From Pseudomonadota bacterium (GTDB lineage: Bacteria > Pseudomonadota > Gammaproteobacteria > Steroidobacterales > Steroidobacteraceae), in contig QGUX01000057.1 in the NCBI GenBank assembly GCA_003242275.1, positions 1 through 15,011 on the forward strand: DNA of 15,011 nt, written 5' to 3'. The translations under genes were made by a program, and so were the position numbers. The notes beneath the pieces were generated by a model. That model was not told the origin of the DNA and did no database searches. It was given only the letters and a program-made list of their open reading frames with translations. This document shows, piece after piece, positions 1 to 9,138 of this stretch; positions within the stretch are counted from its first letter, which is position 1; every line of letters starts with the position of its first letter.

Positions 1-1625
<1,625 letters not shown>

Positions 1626-1641
1626 GGACCGGGCCCTCGGG

Positions 1642-3954
1642 TCAGCCGCGGGCGCGCTGCCTCGGCCGTGGCGCCTGCGCCGCCGGCCGCACGTAGCTGC
1701 CGCGGCCCTCGCACAGCATGCGGACGAACTCCGCGCCCGGAACCGGCGGGCTGTGCAGGAAGCCCTGCGACTTGTCGCAGCCCAGCTGCTGCAGCAGCTC
1801 CAGCTCCTCGGGCTTCTCCACGCCCTCGGCCACGGTGAGCATCTCCAGCGCGCGCGCCAGCGCGATGATGGTGCGCACCAGGCTGCCGCCGGAGGCGCCG
1901 TCGGTGCAGCGCGTGACGAAGCTGCGGTCGATCTTCAGCGTGTTCACCGGCAGCGCGGCGAGGCGTCCGAGAGAGGAGTAACCGGTGCCGAAGTCGTCGA
2001 TGGCGATGCGGCTGCCCGCCTCGCGCAGCCGCTGCAGCATGGCCACCTCCTGCGGGGAGTCCGCCTGCAGCATGCCCTCGGTGATCTCGATGTCCAGGCC
2101 CCAGTCGGGCGTGGACCACGAGGCCACCGCGTCGAGGAAGCGCTGCTCGAAGTCCGGTTCGCGCAGCTGCAGCGGCGAGATGTTCACGGCGATGCGCACC
2201 GGCGGCAGGCCGGCCTGCATCCACTCGCGGCAGTCGCGCGCGGCCTGCTCGATCACCCAGTAGCCCACCTGCACGATGAGGCCGGTGGATTCCAGCGACG
2301 GCAGGAACAGCGCCGGCGACACCCTTTCCCCGTCGCGCCGCCAGCGCAGCAGCGCCTCGGCGCCCTGGATGCGGCGCGAGGCCACGCTGACCTTGGGCTG
2401 GTAGTGCAGCTCGAACTCGCCGCGCTCCAGTGCGAAGCGCAGCCGGTGCTCCAGTGCCAGCCGGCCCACGCGATTGGAGCGCGAGGCGGCGGTGTAGCGC
2501 ACCATCGGCTCGCCGGACTCGCGCGCGTACTGCAGCGCCGCCTCGGCGTTCTGCACCAGCGTCGTCGCGTCCTCGCCGTCCTCGGGCCACAGCGCCGTGC
2601 CGGCGCGGGCGCGCACCGGGATCTCGTGTCCCTCGATCACGAAGGACTCGCCGAAGATCTTCTCGGCCTGCTTGCGGCCGTTGGCGCGGACTTGCTCGTC
2701 GGTGCGCTCGCCCTGGGTGCGCAGCAGCGCGAAGGTGCCGCCGCCGAAATGCGCGATCTGCCCGCCGGGGTAGTTCTGCCGCAGGCGGTCCGCCACGTGC
2801 TGCAGCAGCAGGTCGCCGATGCGCCGGCCGAAGGAGTCGTTGATGAAGCTCAGCCGCTCGATGTCCATCACGATCACGGCGTGGCGCGTGCGCGGGCTCA
2901 CCGGCAGCGACACCAGCCGCTGCACGCGCTCGCAGAACAGCGGCCGCTTGGCAAGACCGGTCTGCGGATCGAAGTGCGACAGGAAGCGCGCCCGCGTGTC
3001 ACGCTGCAGGTACTGCAGGCCGAAGGAGAGGTTGCCGGCCACCTCGCGCAGCATGGCCAGCTCCTCGTCGCCGGCCACGCCGGCATCGTGCGTGGCCAGC
3101 GCCAGCACGGCGATGGTGGTGCCGTCGACCACCAGCGGCAGCACCACCAGCGTGCGCATGCCCGTGCCCTCGAGCAGGGCGCGCGCGCCGTCCGCGTCGG
3201 CGTCCTCGTCCGCCTCCCCGCCGGCCGGCACGTCCTTGCACACCACTTCCTCGCCGCTGGCGATGACGCGGGCGACCACGCCCGGGTCGCTGGTGGCCGA
3301 TCCGGCCACGCGGTCGCTCAAGGCCTGCGTCACGTCCGGATCGACGCCGCTCCAGGCCACCGGCTGGATCGTGGCCGCGCCCGGCACCTCGGCCGCGGCG
3401 ATCGCCGCCGCATAGCCGCCCTCGACCACCGCCAGCCGGCAGGTTTCGCGCAGCAGCTCGTTGCGGTCGCGGATGCGCAGCACCAGCCCGTTGATGCCGC
3501 TCAACATGCGCAGCACGCGGTTCAGGCGTGCGATCTGCGCTTCCTGCCGGATGCGCTCGCGGCGCGCATCGGCTTCGCCGATGGCGCGCCGGATGGCCGG
3601 CGCGAGGCGCGCCATGTTCTCCTTCAGCACGTAATCCAGCGCACCGGCGTGCAGCGCCTGGATGGCGCGTTCCTCGCCGATGGTGCCCGACAGGAACAGG
3701 AAGGGCGTATGCGGCGCCTCGGCGCGGGCGATGCGCAGTGCCGACATGCCGTCGAACTGCGGCAGAGAGAAATCCGACAGGATCAGGTCGGGACTGAATT
3801 CGCGCAGCTCCTCGCGCAGTGCCGCTTCGGTCTCGACCCGCCGCCATTCGCAGGTGATGCCCCCGCGCCGGAGCTGGTACACCGCGCGTTCGACGTCCTC
3901 TTTCACATCCTCGATGAACAGGATGCGGATGGGTGCTGCGCCTTCCTCGCCCAT
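1642..3954 (-). CDS. REC-GAF-GGDEF(degenerate)-EAL protein, predicted c-di-GMP phosphodiesterase
   Basis: Soluble 770-residue signalling protein, predicted to hydrolyse c-di-GMP. Order of domains: receiver (about 8-125) with acidic pair E15/D16, phosphoacceptor D61 in LSDFSLPQFDG and K111; GAF (about 157-317); GGDEF fold (about 320-487); EAL (about 495-752). The GGDEF signature is GGGTF at 404-408 and no RxxD inhibitory site precedes it, so cyclase activity is unlikely. The EAL domain keeps E533 of EAL, N591, E623, D653/D654 of DDFGTGYSS, K674, E710 and Q730, so phosphodiesterase activity is expected. I chose the ATG at 3952-3954 because the receiver begins eight residues later; an in-frame upstream ATG at 4053 would add 33 residues unlike any domain. 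The gene diverges from the TonB receptor operon and carries the only recognisable effector domain in this signalling region, so it may be that operon's output. That link is inference. Confidence 0.92.
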   Translation of the reverse strand: MGEEGAAPIRILFIEDVKEDVERAVYQLRRGGITCEWRRVETEAALREELREFSPDLILSDFSLPQFDGMSALRIARAEAPHTPFLFLSGTIGEERAIQALHAGALDYVLKENMARLAPAIRRAIGEADARRERIRQEAQIARLNRVLRMLSGINGLVLRIRDRNELLRETCRLAVVEGGYAAAIAAAEVPGAATIQPVAWSGVDPDVTQALSDRVAGSATSDPGVVARVIASGEEVVCKDVPAGGEADEDADADGARALLEGTGMRTLVVLPLVVDGTTIAVLALATHDAGVAGDEELAMLREVAGNLSFGLQYLQRDTRARFLSHFDPQTGLAKRPLFCERVQRLVSLPVSPRTRHAVIVMDIERLSFINDSFGRRIGDLLLQHVADRLRQNYPGGQIAHFGGGTFALLRTQGERTDEQVRANGRKQAEKIFGESFVIEGHEIPVRARAGTALWPEDGEDATTLVQNAEAALQYARESGEPMVRYTAASRSNRVGRLALEHRLRFALERGEFELHYQPKVSVASRRIQGAEALLRWRRDGERVSPALFLPSLESTGLIVQVGYWVIEQAARDCREWMQAGLPPVRIAVNISPLQLREPDFEQRFLDAVASWSTPDWGLDIEITEGMLQADSPQEVAMLQRLREAGSRIAIDDFGTGYSSLGRLAALPVNTLKIDRSFVTRCTDGASGGSLVRTIIALARALEMLTVAEGVEKPEELELLQQLGCDKSQGFLHSPPVPGAEFVRMLCEGRGSYVRPAAQAPRPRQRARG

Positions 3955-4172
3955 TCCTGCAAACCTAGCATGCGATCGGCGCTGCGTGAGGCAGCGACCC
4001 GGCTGGATGACCGGATGGTTCGCATAGCGTGGAGGATTTGATCTTATGACCACTGCTGCTTGATTGATTGGTCAATGGGTCTTTTCTCATTGGTGCGCTG
4101 CCACACATAATGCTCCTGCGCGGCCACGCCGTCGGGAGCGGGCCGCAGTCCACGGGCAGCCAGAGGGACGCC
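3955..4172. promoter_or_regulatory. Divergent control region between the EAL gene and the TonB receptor operon
   Basis: This 218-bp gap between divergent starts holds the AT-richest stretch of the island, about 4030-4115. It contains a perfect inverted repeat ATTGA-TTGG-TCAAT at 4063-4076. It also contains two direct copies of ATTGGT at 4067-4072 and 4089-4094, 22 bp apart start to start (about two helical turns). A possible rightward -10 element CATAAT lies at 4106-4111, with only a poor -35 candidate (TTTCTC, 4083-4088). I see no convincing leftward promoter. The layout suits a shared operator for both transcription units, but no regulator can be named. Confidence 0.4.
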
Positions 4173-6209
4173 ATGTCCACCGCCAGGGATGATTCTCGAC
4201 ATGCCCGGAACGCCACATGCCGGGCAGGCCCGCGGAGGCGGCTTCGCCTCGCCCCGCTGCTGTGTGCCACCGGCCTGCTGCAGGTACCGGCGGTCATGGC
4301 CTCGCAGTCCTTCACCCTGGGCGAGCTCAAGCGCATGAGCGTCGAGGACCTGATGAACCTCGAGGTCACCTCGGTGACCCGCCGCCCGGAGCGGCTCGCC
4401 GACGCGCCGGCCGCGGTCACCGTCATCACGGGCGAGGAGATCCGCCGCCATGGCGCCAGCACGCTGGTCGAGGCGCTGCGCCTTGCGCCCAACCTGCAGG
4501 TGGCGCAGCGGGGCTCGCGCGGCTGGGCCGTCAGCGCGCGCGGCTTCAACACCGAACTGGCCAACAAGCTGCTGGTGATGGTCGACGGGCGCAGCGTCTA
4601 CACGCCGCTGTTCTCCGGCGTGTTCTGGGAAGCGCAGGGTTACATCCTGGAGGACGTCGAGCGCATCGAGGTGGTCAGTGGTCCCGGCGGCACGCTGTGG
4701 GGCGCCAACGCGGTCAACGGCGTGGTCAGCGTGATCACGCGCAGCGCCGCCGACACGCACGGCCTGCTGGCCACCGCGGCGCACGGACCGGAGCTCAACG
4801 TGCACGCGGCGCTGCGCTACGGCGGTGAGATCAGCCCCGGCGTGCACTGGCGGGTATTCGGCAAGTACGTGGATCACGAGCAGGCCGTGCGCACCGACCG
4901 CGCGCCGGCCGGGGATGACTGGCATCGCGCGCACACGGGTTTCCGGATGGACGCCGATGCGGCGGCCGGGGCGTTCACGCTGCAGGGCGAGTATTACGAC
5001 AACGACGAAGAGGATCCCGAGGCAGCCAGCAGCACGCGCCTGAAGGGCGCGCACCTGCTGGGACGCCTGGCGCGCAGCACCGGCGCCGGCGGCGAGCTGT
5101 CGCTGCAGGCCTACGTCGACTGGACGCGCTTCGACGACGCCGTGCCGCCGCTGACGCTCGGCGGCGTGCCGCTGAGCGGGGCGGGACGCTTCAGGGACGA
5201 CCTCGTCACCTTCGACCTCGACTTCCAGCACAGCTTCCGCCCGCACCGGCGGCACGTGGTGACCTGGGGCCTGGGCTTCAGGCACATGCGCGACGACGTC
5301 GACAGTGCGCCGGCGCTGGCGGTGCTGCCGGAGCGGCTGGACCAGCAGCTCTACAGCCTGTTCGCGCAGGACGAGATGCAGCTCGGGCGGACGCTGACGC
5401 TGACCCTCGGCACCAAGCTGGAGCACCACGACTACACCGGCCTGGAGGTGCAGCCCAGCGCGCGCCTGCAATGGCAACCGGCGGCTTCGCCACAGATGCT
5501 GTGGGCGGCGGTGTCGCGCGCGGTGCGCATTCCCTCGCGCCTGGACCGGGAGCTGTACCAGGCGCAACCGCCGGGCTTCCCGCTGCTGTACGGCAACCCC
5601 GATTTCAGGTCCGAGAAGCTGGTGGCCTACGAGCTGGGACACCGCGCCACCCTGGGCGGGCGCGCCTCCACGTCGCTGTCGCTGTTCTTCAATGACTATG
5701 ATGACGTGCGCAGCACCACCATCACGCCCGAGGTGCTGCTGCCGTTCCGCTTCGCGAACGACGTGTACGGCAGGACCTGGGGGCTGGAGTTCTCGGGCAA
5801 CGTGCAGGTCCGCGACGGCTGGAGCGTCAGGGCGGGCTACACCCTGCTGGAGGAGCGCCTGAAGGTGCGTCCCGGCCGGCTCGACATCGCCAACGCGCGC
5901 AATGAAGTCGCCGATCCCGAGCAGCAGGCATTGCTGGGCACTTCGCTGGACCTGCCCCGCGGGGTGGAGTTCGACGCGGCGCTGCGCTGGGTCGACCGCC
6001 TGCGCGTGAACAACGGCCCCGACGTGGGCACGGTGCCCGACTACCTGGAGCTGGACGCCCGGGTGGGTTGGCAGGCCACGCCGCGGCTGGACCTCTCGCT
6101 CATCGGGCGCAACCTGCTGCACAGGCGGCATGCCGAGTACGGCTTTCCCGGGCCCGGGCGCGTGCAGGTGGAGCGCAGCGTCTACGGCAGGCTGGTGTGG
6201 CGTCACTGA
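4173..6209 (+). CDS. TonB-dependent outer-membrane receptor
   Basis: This 678-residue protein should be an outer-membrane gated barrel that imports or senses a ligand using TonB energy. I chose the ATG at 4173, preceded by AGAGGG six to seven bases upstream. It gives a long basic n-region (GPRRRLRL), a hydrophobic stretch and probable cleavage after VMA at about residue 43. In-frame ATGs at 4068 and 4107 would extend the signal region implausibly. The plug domain (about 75-190) shows DAPAAVTVITGEEIRRHG, LVEALRLAPNLQVAQ, LLVMVDGRSVY, DVERIEVVSGPGGTLWGANAVNG and VVSVITR. The rest is beta-barrel ending in VYGRLVWRH. The mature N-terminus carries SVEDLMNLEVTSV, a segment common in receptors paired with YfiR-type proteins; LEVTSV is the only TonB-box-like sequence. 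It is the first gene of a four-gene operon whose next gene overlaps it by 13 bases. The ligand is unknown; the coupling to a kinase suggests sensing as well as transport. Confidence 0.93.
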   Translation: MSTARDDSRHARNATCRAGPRRRLRLAPLLCATGLLQVPAVMASQSFTLGELKRMSVEDLMNLEVTSVTRRPERLADAPAAVTVITGEEIRRHGASTLVEALRLAPNLQVAQRGSRGWAVSARGFNTELANKLLVMVDGRSVYTPLFSGVFWEAQGYILEDVERIEVVSGPGGTLWGANAVNGVVSVITRSAADTHGLLATAAHGPELNVHAALRYGGEISPGVHWRVFGKYVDHEQAVRTDRAPAGDDWHRAHTGFRMDADAAAGAFTLQGEYYDNDEEDPEAASSTRLKGAHLLGRLARSTGAGGELSLQAYVDWTRFDDAVPPLTLGGVPLSGAGRFRDDLVTFDLDFQHSFRPHRRHVVTWGLGFRHMRDDVDSAPALAVLPERLDQQLYSLFAQDEMQLGRTLTLTLGTKLEHHDYTGLEVQPSARLQWQPAASPQMLWAAVSRAVRIPSRLDRELYQAQPPGFPLLYGNPDFRSEKLVAYELGHRATLGGRASTSLSLFFNDYDDVRSTTITPEVLLPFRFANDVYGRTWGLEFSGNVQVRDGWSVRAGYTLLEERLKVRPGRLDIANARNEVADPEQQALLGTSLDLPRGVEFDAALRWVDRLRVNNGPDVGTVPDYLELDARVGWQATPRLDLSLIGRNLLHRRHAEYGFPGPGRVQVERSVYGRLVWRH

Positions 6210-6745
6210 GGCGGTCCGTCATCGTCCTGCTCTGCGGGCTGGCCTGCATCCAGCCCGTGCGCGTGCATCCGGCCGCGGCCCCGGAGGAGCCGGTGAAGGC
6301 CGTGTTCCTGTTCAACTTCGCGCACTTCGTGCAGTGGCCCGCCGGCACCTTCGCCACCTCCACGCAGCCGTTCGTGATCGCGCTCGCCGGCGGCGAGGAA
6401 CTGGTGCCCTACCTCGAGGAGGTGGTGCGTGGCGAGACCGTGAACGGCCATCCGCTGCGCGTGACGCCGCTGCGCGGTGCGCCGCAGGGCGGCGCGGGCC
6501 ACATCCTGTTCATCGGCCGCTCCGCGGCCGCGCAGCTGCCGCGCATCCTGCAGGACGCGCCGCCGGGCGCGCTGACGGTGTCGGACCTGCCGGACTCGGC
6601 GCGCAACGGCGTGATGATCGAACTGGTCAACGAGCGCAACCGCATCCGCCTGCGCGTCAACCTCGCGGCGGCGCGGGCTGCCGGCCTCACCATCAGCTCC
6701 AACCTGCTGCGGCCGGCGGAAATCGTCGGAAACGGAGGCAGGTAG
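6197..6745 (+). CDS. YfiR-family (DUF4154) periplasmic signalling protein
   Basis: Small exported protein of 182 residues. In Pseudomonas the family member YfiR sits in the periplasm and represses the membrane cyclase YfiN by contacting its periplasmic domain. The family start EEPVKAVFLFNFAHFVQWP follows a signal peptide (SLRRSVIVLLCGLACIQPV, cleavage near HPAAA). The later IALAGG, GHPLRV, HILFIGRSAA, GALTVSDLPDSARNGVMIELVNERNRIRLRVNLAAARAAGLTISSNLLRPAEIV fit the fold in order. I chose GTG at 6197, inside the receptor gene with GCAGG just before it; no ATG exists near the signal peptide. The mature protein has no cysteine, unlike P. aeruginosa YfiR, whose activity depends on disulfides. The next gene begins two bases after the stop and encodes a CHASE8-type sensor kinase, the likely partner. 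A lipoprotein box is not convincing. Confidence 0.88.
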   Translation: MASLRRSVIVLLCGLACIQPVRVHPAAAPEEPVKAVFLFNFAHFVQWPAGTFATSTQPFVIALAGGEELVPYLEEVVRGETVNGHPLRVTPLRGAPQGGAGHILFIGRSAAAQLPRILQDAPPGALTVSDLPDSARNGVMIELVNERNRIRLRVNLAAARAAGLTISSNLLRPAEIVGNGGR

Positions 6746-6747
6746 GG

Positions 6748-9138
6748 ATGCGGGGGAACTCCACATCGCTGGGCCGGGCCTTCATGCGGGCCATGCTGCT
6801 CTCCTGCGGTGCGGTGCTCGTGATCACCTCGATCAGCTTCTTCGTCTACGACCTGATCAGCTTCCGGCAGAACGGCATCCGCCAGCTGCGCGCGCTGGGC
6901 GAGGCGGTGGCCATCAACAGCAGCGCCGCGCTGGCCTTCCAGAACACCGGCGATGCGGAGCAGGTGCTGGCGGCACTGCGCGCGGACGCGGCCATCCGGG
7001 TGGCGGCGCTGTACGACTCGCGCGGCGAGCTGTTCGCCACCTACCCGGCCGACGTGGACCCCGCAATGCTGCCGGCGGCCGTCGGTGACCCCGGCTACCA
7101 CTACGAGGGCCTGTCGCTGACGGGCTTCGAGCCCGTGTCCGAGGGGCAGCGGCGGCTCGGCACGCTGTACGTGCGCTCGGACCTGTCCGCCATCTGGGAA
7201 CGCGCCGGCCTGTATGCGCTGATCGTGCTGGTGGTGGCGGCGCTGGCCGGACTGGCCGCCTACCTGATCTCGCGCCGGCTGCGCACGCGGCTGATGCAGC
7301 CGATCCGGATGCTGCAGCAGACGGCCGGCGCCGTGTCCGAACGCCACGACTACACCGTGCGTGCCGCCTCCACCGGCACCGAGGAGTTCGAGCCGCTCAC
7401 CGGGGCGTTCAACCACATGCTGGAGCAGATCGGCCGGTCCGAGCAGAAGCTGCAGTCGCACCTGGGCCGGCTGGACCTGCTGCAGCACATCACCCGCGCC
7501 ATCGGCGACCGGCAGGACATGGCCAGCGTCTTCGAGGTTGTGCTCGCCAACCTCGAGCACAACCTGCCGGTGGACTTCGGCGCGGTGCTGACGCAGGACG
7601 GCGGCCAGCACCTGACCGTGGCGCGCATCGGGCCGGCCAGCCGGTCGCTGGCCGGCAGGCTCGGGCTGCCGGAGGGCGGAGACGTCTCCGATGCCACCGG
7701 CGCGATGGCGCGCAGCCTGATGGGCGACCTCGTCTACGAACCCGACGCGCCGGAGATCCCGCTGCCGTTCATGCGCCGGCTGTCGGAGGCGGGCCTGCAC
7801 TCGGTGGTGCTGGCGCCCCTGGTGTTCGAGAGCGACGTCTACGGGGTGCTGGCCTGCGCGCGGCGCGAGAAGGATGCCTTCAGCAGCGGCGAGTGCGAAT
7901 TCCTGCGCCAGCTCGCCGAGCACGTGGCCCTGGCCATCCGCCAGGCCACGCTCTACGGAGCGCTGCAGCAGGCCTACGACGAGCTGCGCCAGTCGCAGCT
8001 CACCATCCTGCAGCAGGAGCGGCTGCGTGCGCTGGGCCAGATGGCCAGCGGTATCGCGCACGACATCAACAACGCCATCTCGCCGGTGTCGCTGTACACC
8101 GAGGCCCTGCTGGAGCATGAGCCCGGCCTGTCCGAACGGGCGCGCGGCTACCTGGAGACCATCCAGCAGGCCGTGCAGGACGTGGCCGGGACGGTGGCCC
8201 GCATGCGCGAGTTCTATCGCGAGCGCGATGTGCAGCGCACGCTCGACCGGGTCGACGTCAACCGCGTGATCACCCAGGTGGTGGAGCTGACCCGGCCGCG
8301 CTGGAGCGACCAGCCGCAGCGCCAGGGCATCGTCATCGAACTGAAGACCGAGCTGGCCCCGGACCTGCCCGAGTTCACCGGCGCGGGCAACGAGATCCGC
8401 GACGCGCTCACCAACCTGATCTTCAATGCCGTGGACGCCATGCCCCACGGCGGCGTGCTGACGCTGCGCAGCCGGGCCGTGTCCGTGCCGGAGGGTACCT
8501 CTGTGATGATCGAGGTGACCGACACCGGCGTGGGCATGGACGAGGACACCCGCCGGCGGTGCCTGGAACCCTTCTACACCACCAAGGGCGAGCGCGGCAC
8601 GGGACTGGGCCTGGCGATGGTCTACGGCATGGTGCAGCGGCACAGCGCCTCGCTGGAGATCGACAGCGAGCCCGGCATGGGCACGACGATGCGGCTGATC
8701 TTCACAGCCACCGGGCCGGCCACCGAGGCCACGGTGCGCATCGGCACGCTGCCCGCGCCGCCCCGGCCGCTGCGCATCCTGCTGGTCGACGACGATCCGC
8801 TGCTGCTGAAGTCGCTGCGCGACACGCTGCAGCAGGAAGGACACCTGATCACCGCGGCGGCCGGTGGCCAGGCGGGCGTGGACACCTTCAACGAGGAGCA
8901 CCGGCGCGGCGGTGGCTTCGACATCGTCGTCACCGACCTCGGCATGCCCTATGTCGATGGTCGCCGGGTCGCCTCCACGATCAAGTCCGTGTCGCCCGAC
9001 ACGCCGGTGGTGCTGCTCACCGGCTGGGGGCAGCGCATGATCTCGGCCAACGAGAAACCGGCCTTCGTCGATCGCGTGCTCAGCAAGCCGCCGCGGCTGC
9101 ACGAGCTGCGTGCCACCTTCGCGGAGCTTGCGCCATGA
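6748..9138 (+). CDS. Hybrid sensor histidine kinase: CHASE8-HAMP-GAF-HisKA-HATPase-REC
   Basis: Inner-membrane kinase of 796 residues. ATG 6748 is preceded by GGAGG at 6734-6738. Two membrane segments (about 14-36 and 155-177) flank a periplasmic domain of about 110 residues with INSSAALAFQNTGDAEQVLAAL and IRVAALYDSRGELFATYP, the pattern of the CHASE8 sensor found in YfiN. Then follow HAMP (about 178-230), GAF (about 250-400), the phosphoacceptor H438 in GIAHDINNAISPV, the N box with N556/N560, G1 DTGVGM (592-597), G2 GTGLGL (617-622), and a receiver (about 676-796) with D681-D683, phosphoacceptor D730 and K780. The HDINNA H-box is typical of kinases with GAF or PAS input that lack a separate long DHp linker. 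It lies two bases after the YfiR gene and overlaps the next gene by ATGA. I infer that YfiR gates this kinase as it gates YfiN; a YfiN-like sensor joined to a kinase instead of a GGDEF domain is the unusual point. Confidence 0.93.
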   Translation: MRGNSTSLGRAFMRAMLLSCGAVLVITSISFFVYDLISFRQNGIRQLRALGEAVAINSSAALAFQNTGDAEQVLAALRADAAIRVAALYDSRGELFATYPADVDPAMLPAAVGDPGYHYEGLSLTGFEPVSEGQRRLGTLYVRSDLSAIWERAGLYALIVLVVAALAGLAAYLISRRLRTRLMQPIRMLQQTAGAVSERHDYTVRAASTGTEEFEPLTGAFNHMLEQIGRSEQKLQSHLGRLDLLQHITRAIGDRQDMASVFEVVLANLEHNLPVDFGAVLTQDGGQHLTVARIGPASRSLAGRLGLPEGGDVSDATGAMARSLMGDLVYEPDAPEIPLPFMRRLSEAGLHSVVLAPLVFESDVYGVLACARREKDAFSSGECEFLRQLAEHVALAIRQATLYGALQQAYDELRQSQLTILQQERLRALGQMASGIAHDINNAISPVSLYTEALLEHEPGLSERARGYLETIQQAVQDVAGTVARMREFYRERDVQRTLDRVDVNRVITQVVELTRPRWSDQPQRQGIVIELKTELAPDLPEFTGAGNEIRDALTNLIFNAVDAMPHGGVLTLRSRAVSVPEGTSVMIEVTDTGVGMDEDTRRRCLEPFYTTKGERGTGLGLAMVYGMVQRHSASLEIDSEPGMGTTMRLIFTATGPATEATVRIGTLPAPPRPLRILLVDDDPLLLKSLRDTLQQEGHLITAAAGGQAGVDTFNEEHRRGGGFDIVVTDLGMPYVDGRRVASTIKSVSPDTPVVLLTGWGQRMISANEKPAFVDRVLSKPPRLHELRATFAELAP

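Noticed and set aside
1753..4041. Plus-strand open frame of 762 codons opposite the GGDEF-EAL gene
   Set aside because: Shadow composition with no motif; the minus strand contains four recognisable domains in order.
4044..6206. Minus-strand open frame of 720 codons opposite the TonB receptor
   Set aside because: Low-complexity HRQA-rich shadow without domains; the plus strand encodes a clear receptor with signal peptide and plug motifs.
6197..6290. Lipoprotein signal peptide for the YfiR-like protein (LLCGLAC)
   Set aside because: Neither cysteine is preceded by an acceptable L-[AS]-[GA] lipobox; cleavage by signal peptidase I after HPAAA fits better.
6409..9102. Minus-strand open frame of 897 codons opposite the hybrid kinase
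   Set aside because: Rich in H, R, Q, A and G with no recognisable domain; the typical shadow of a GC-rich gene. The plus strand has complete kinase and receiver motifs.
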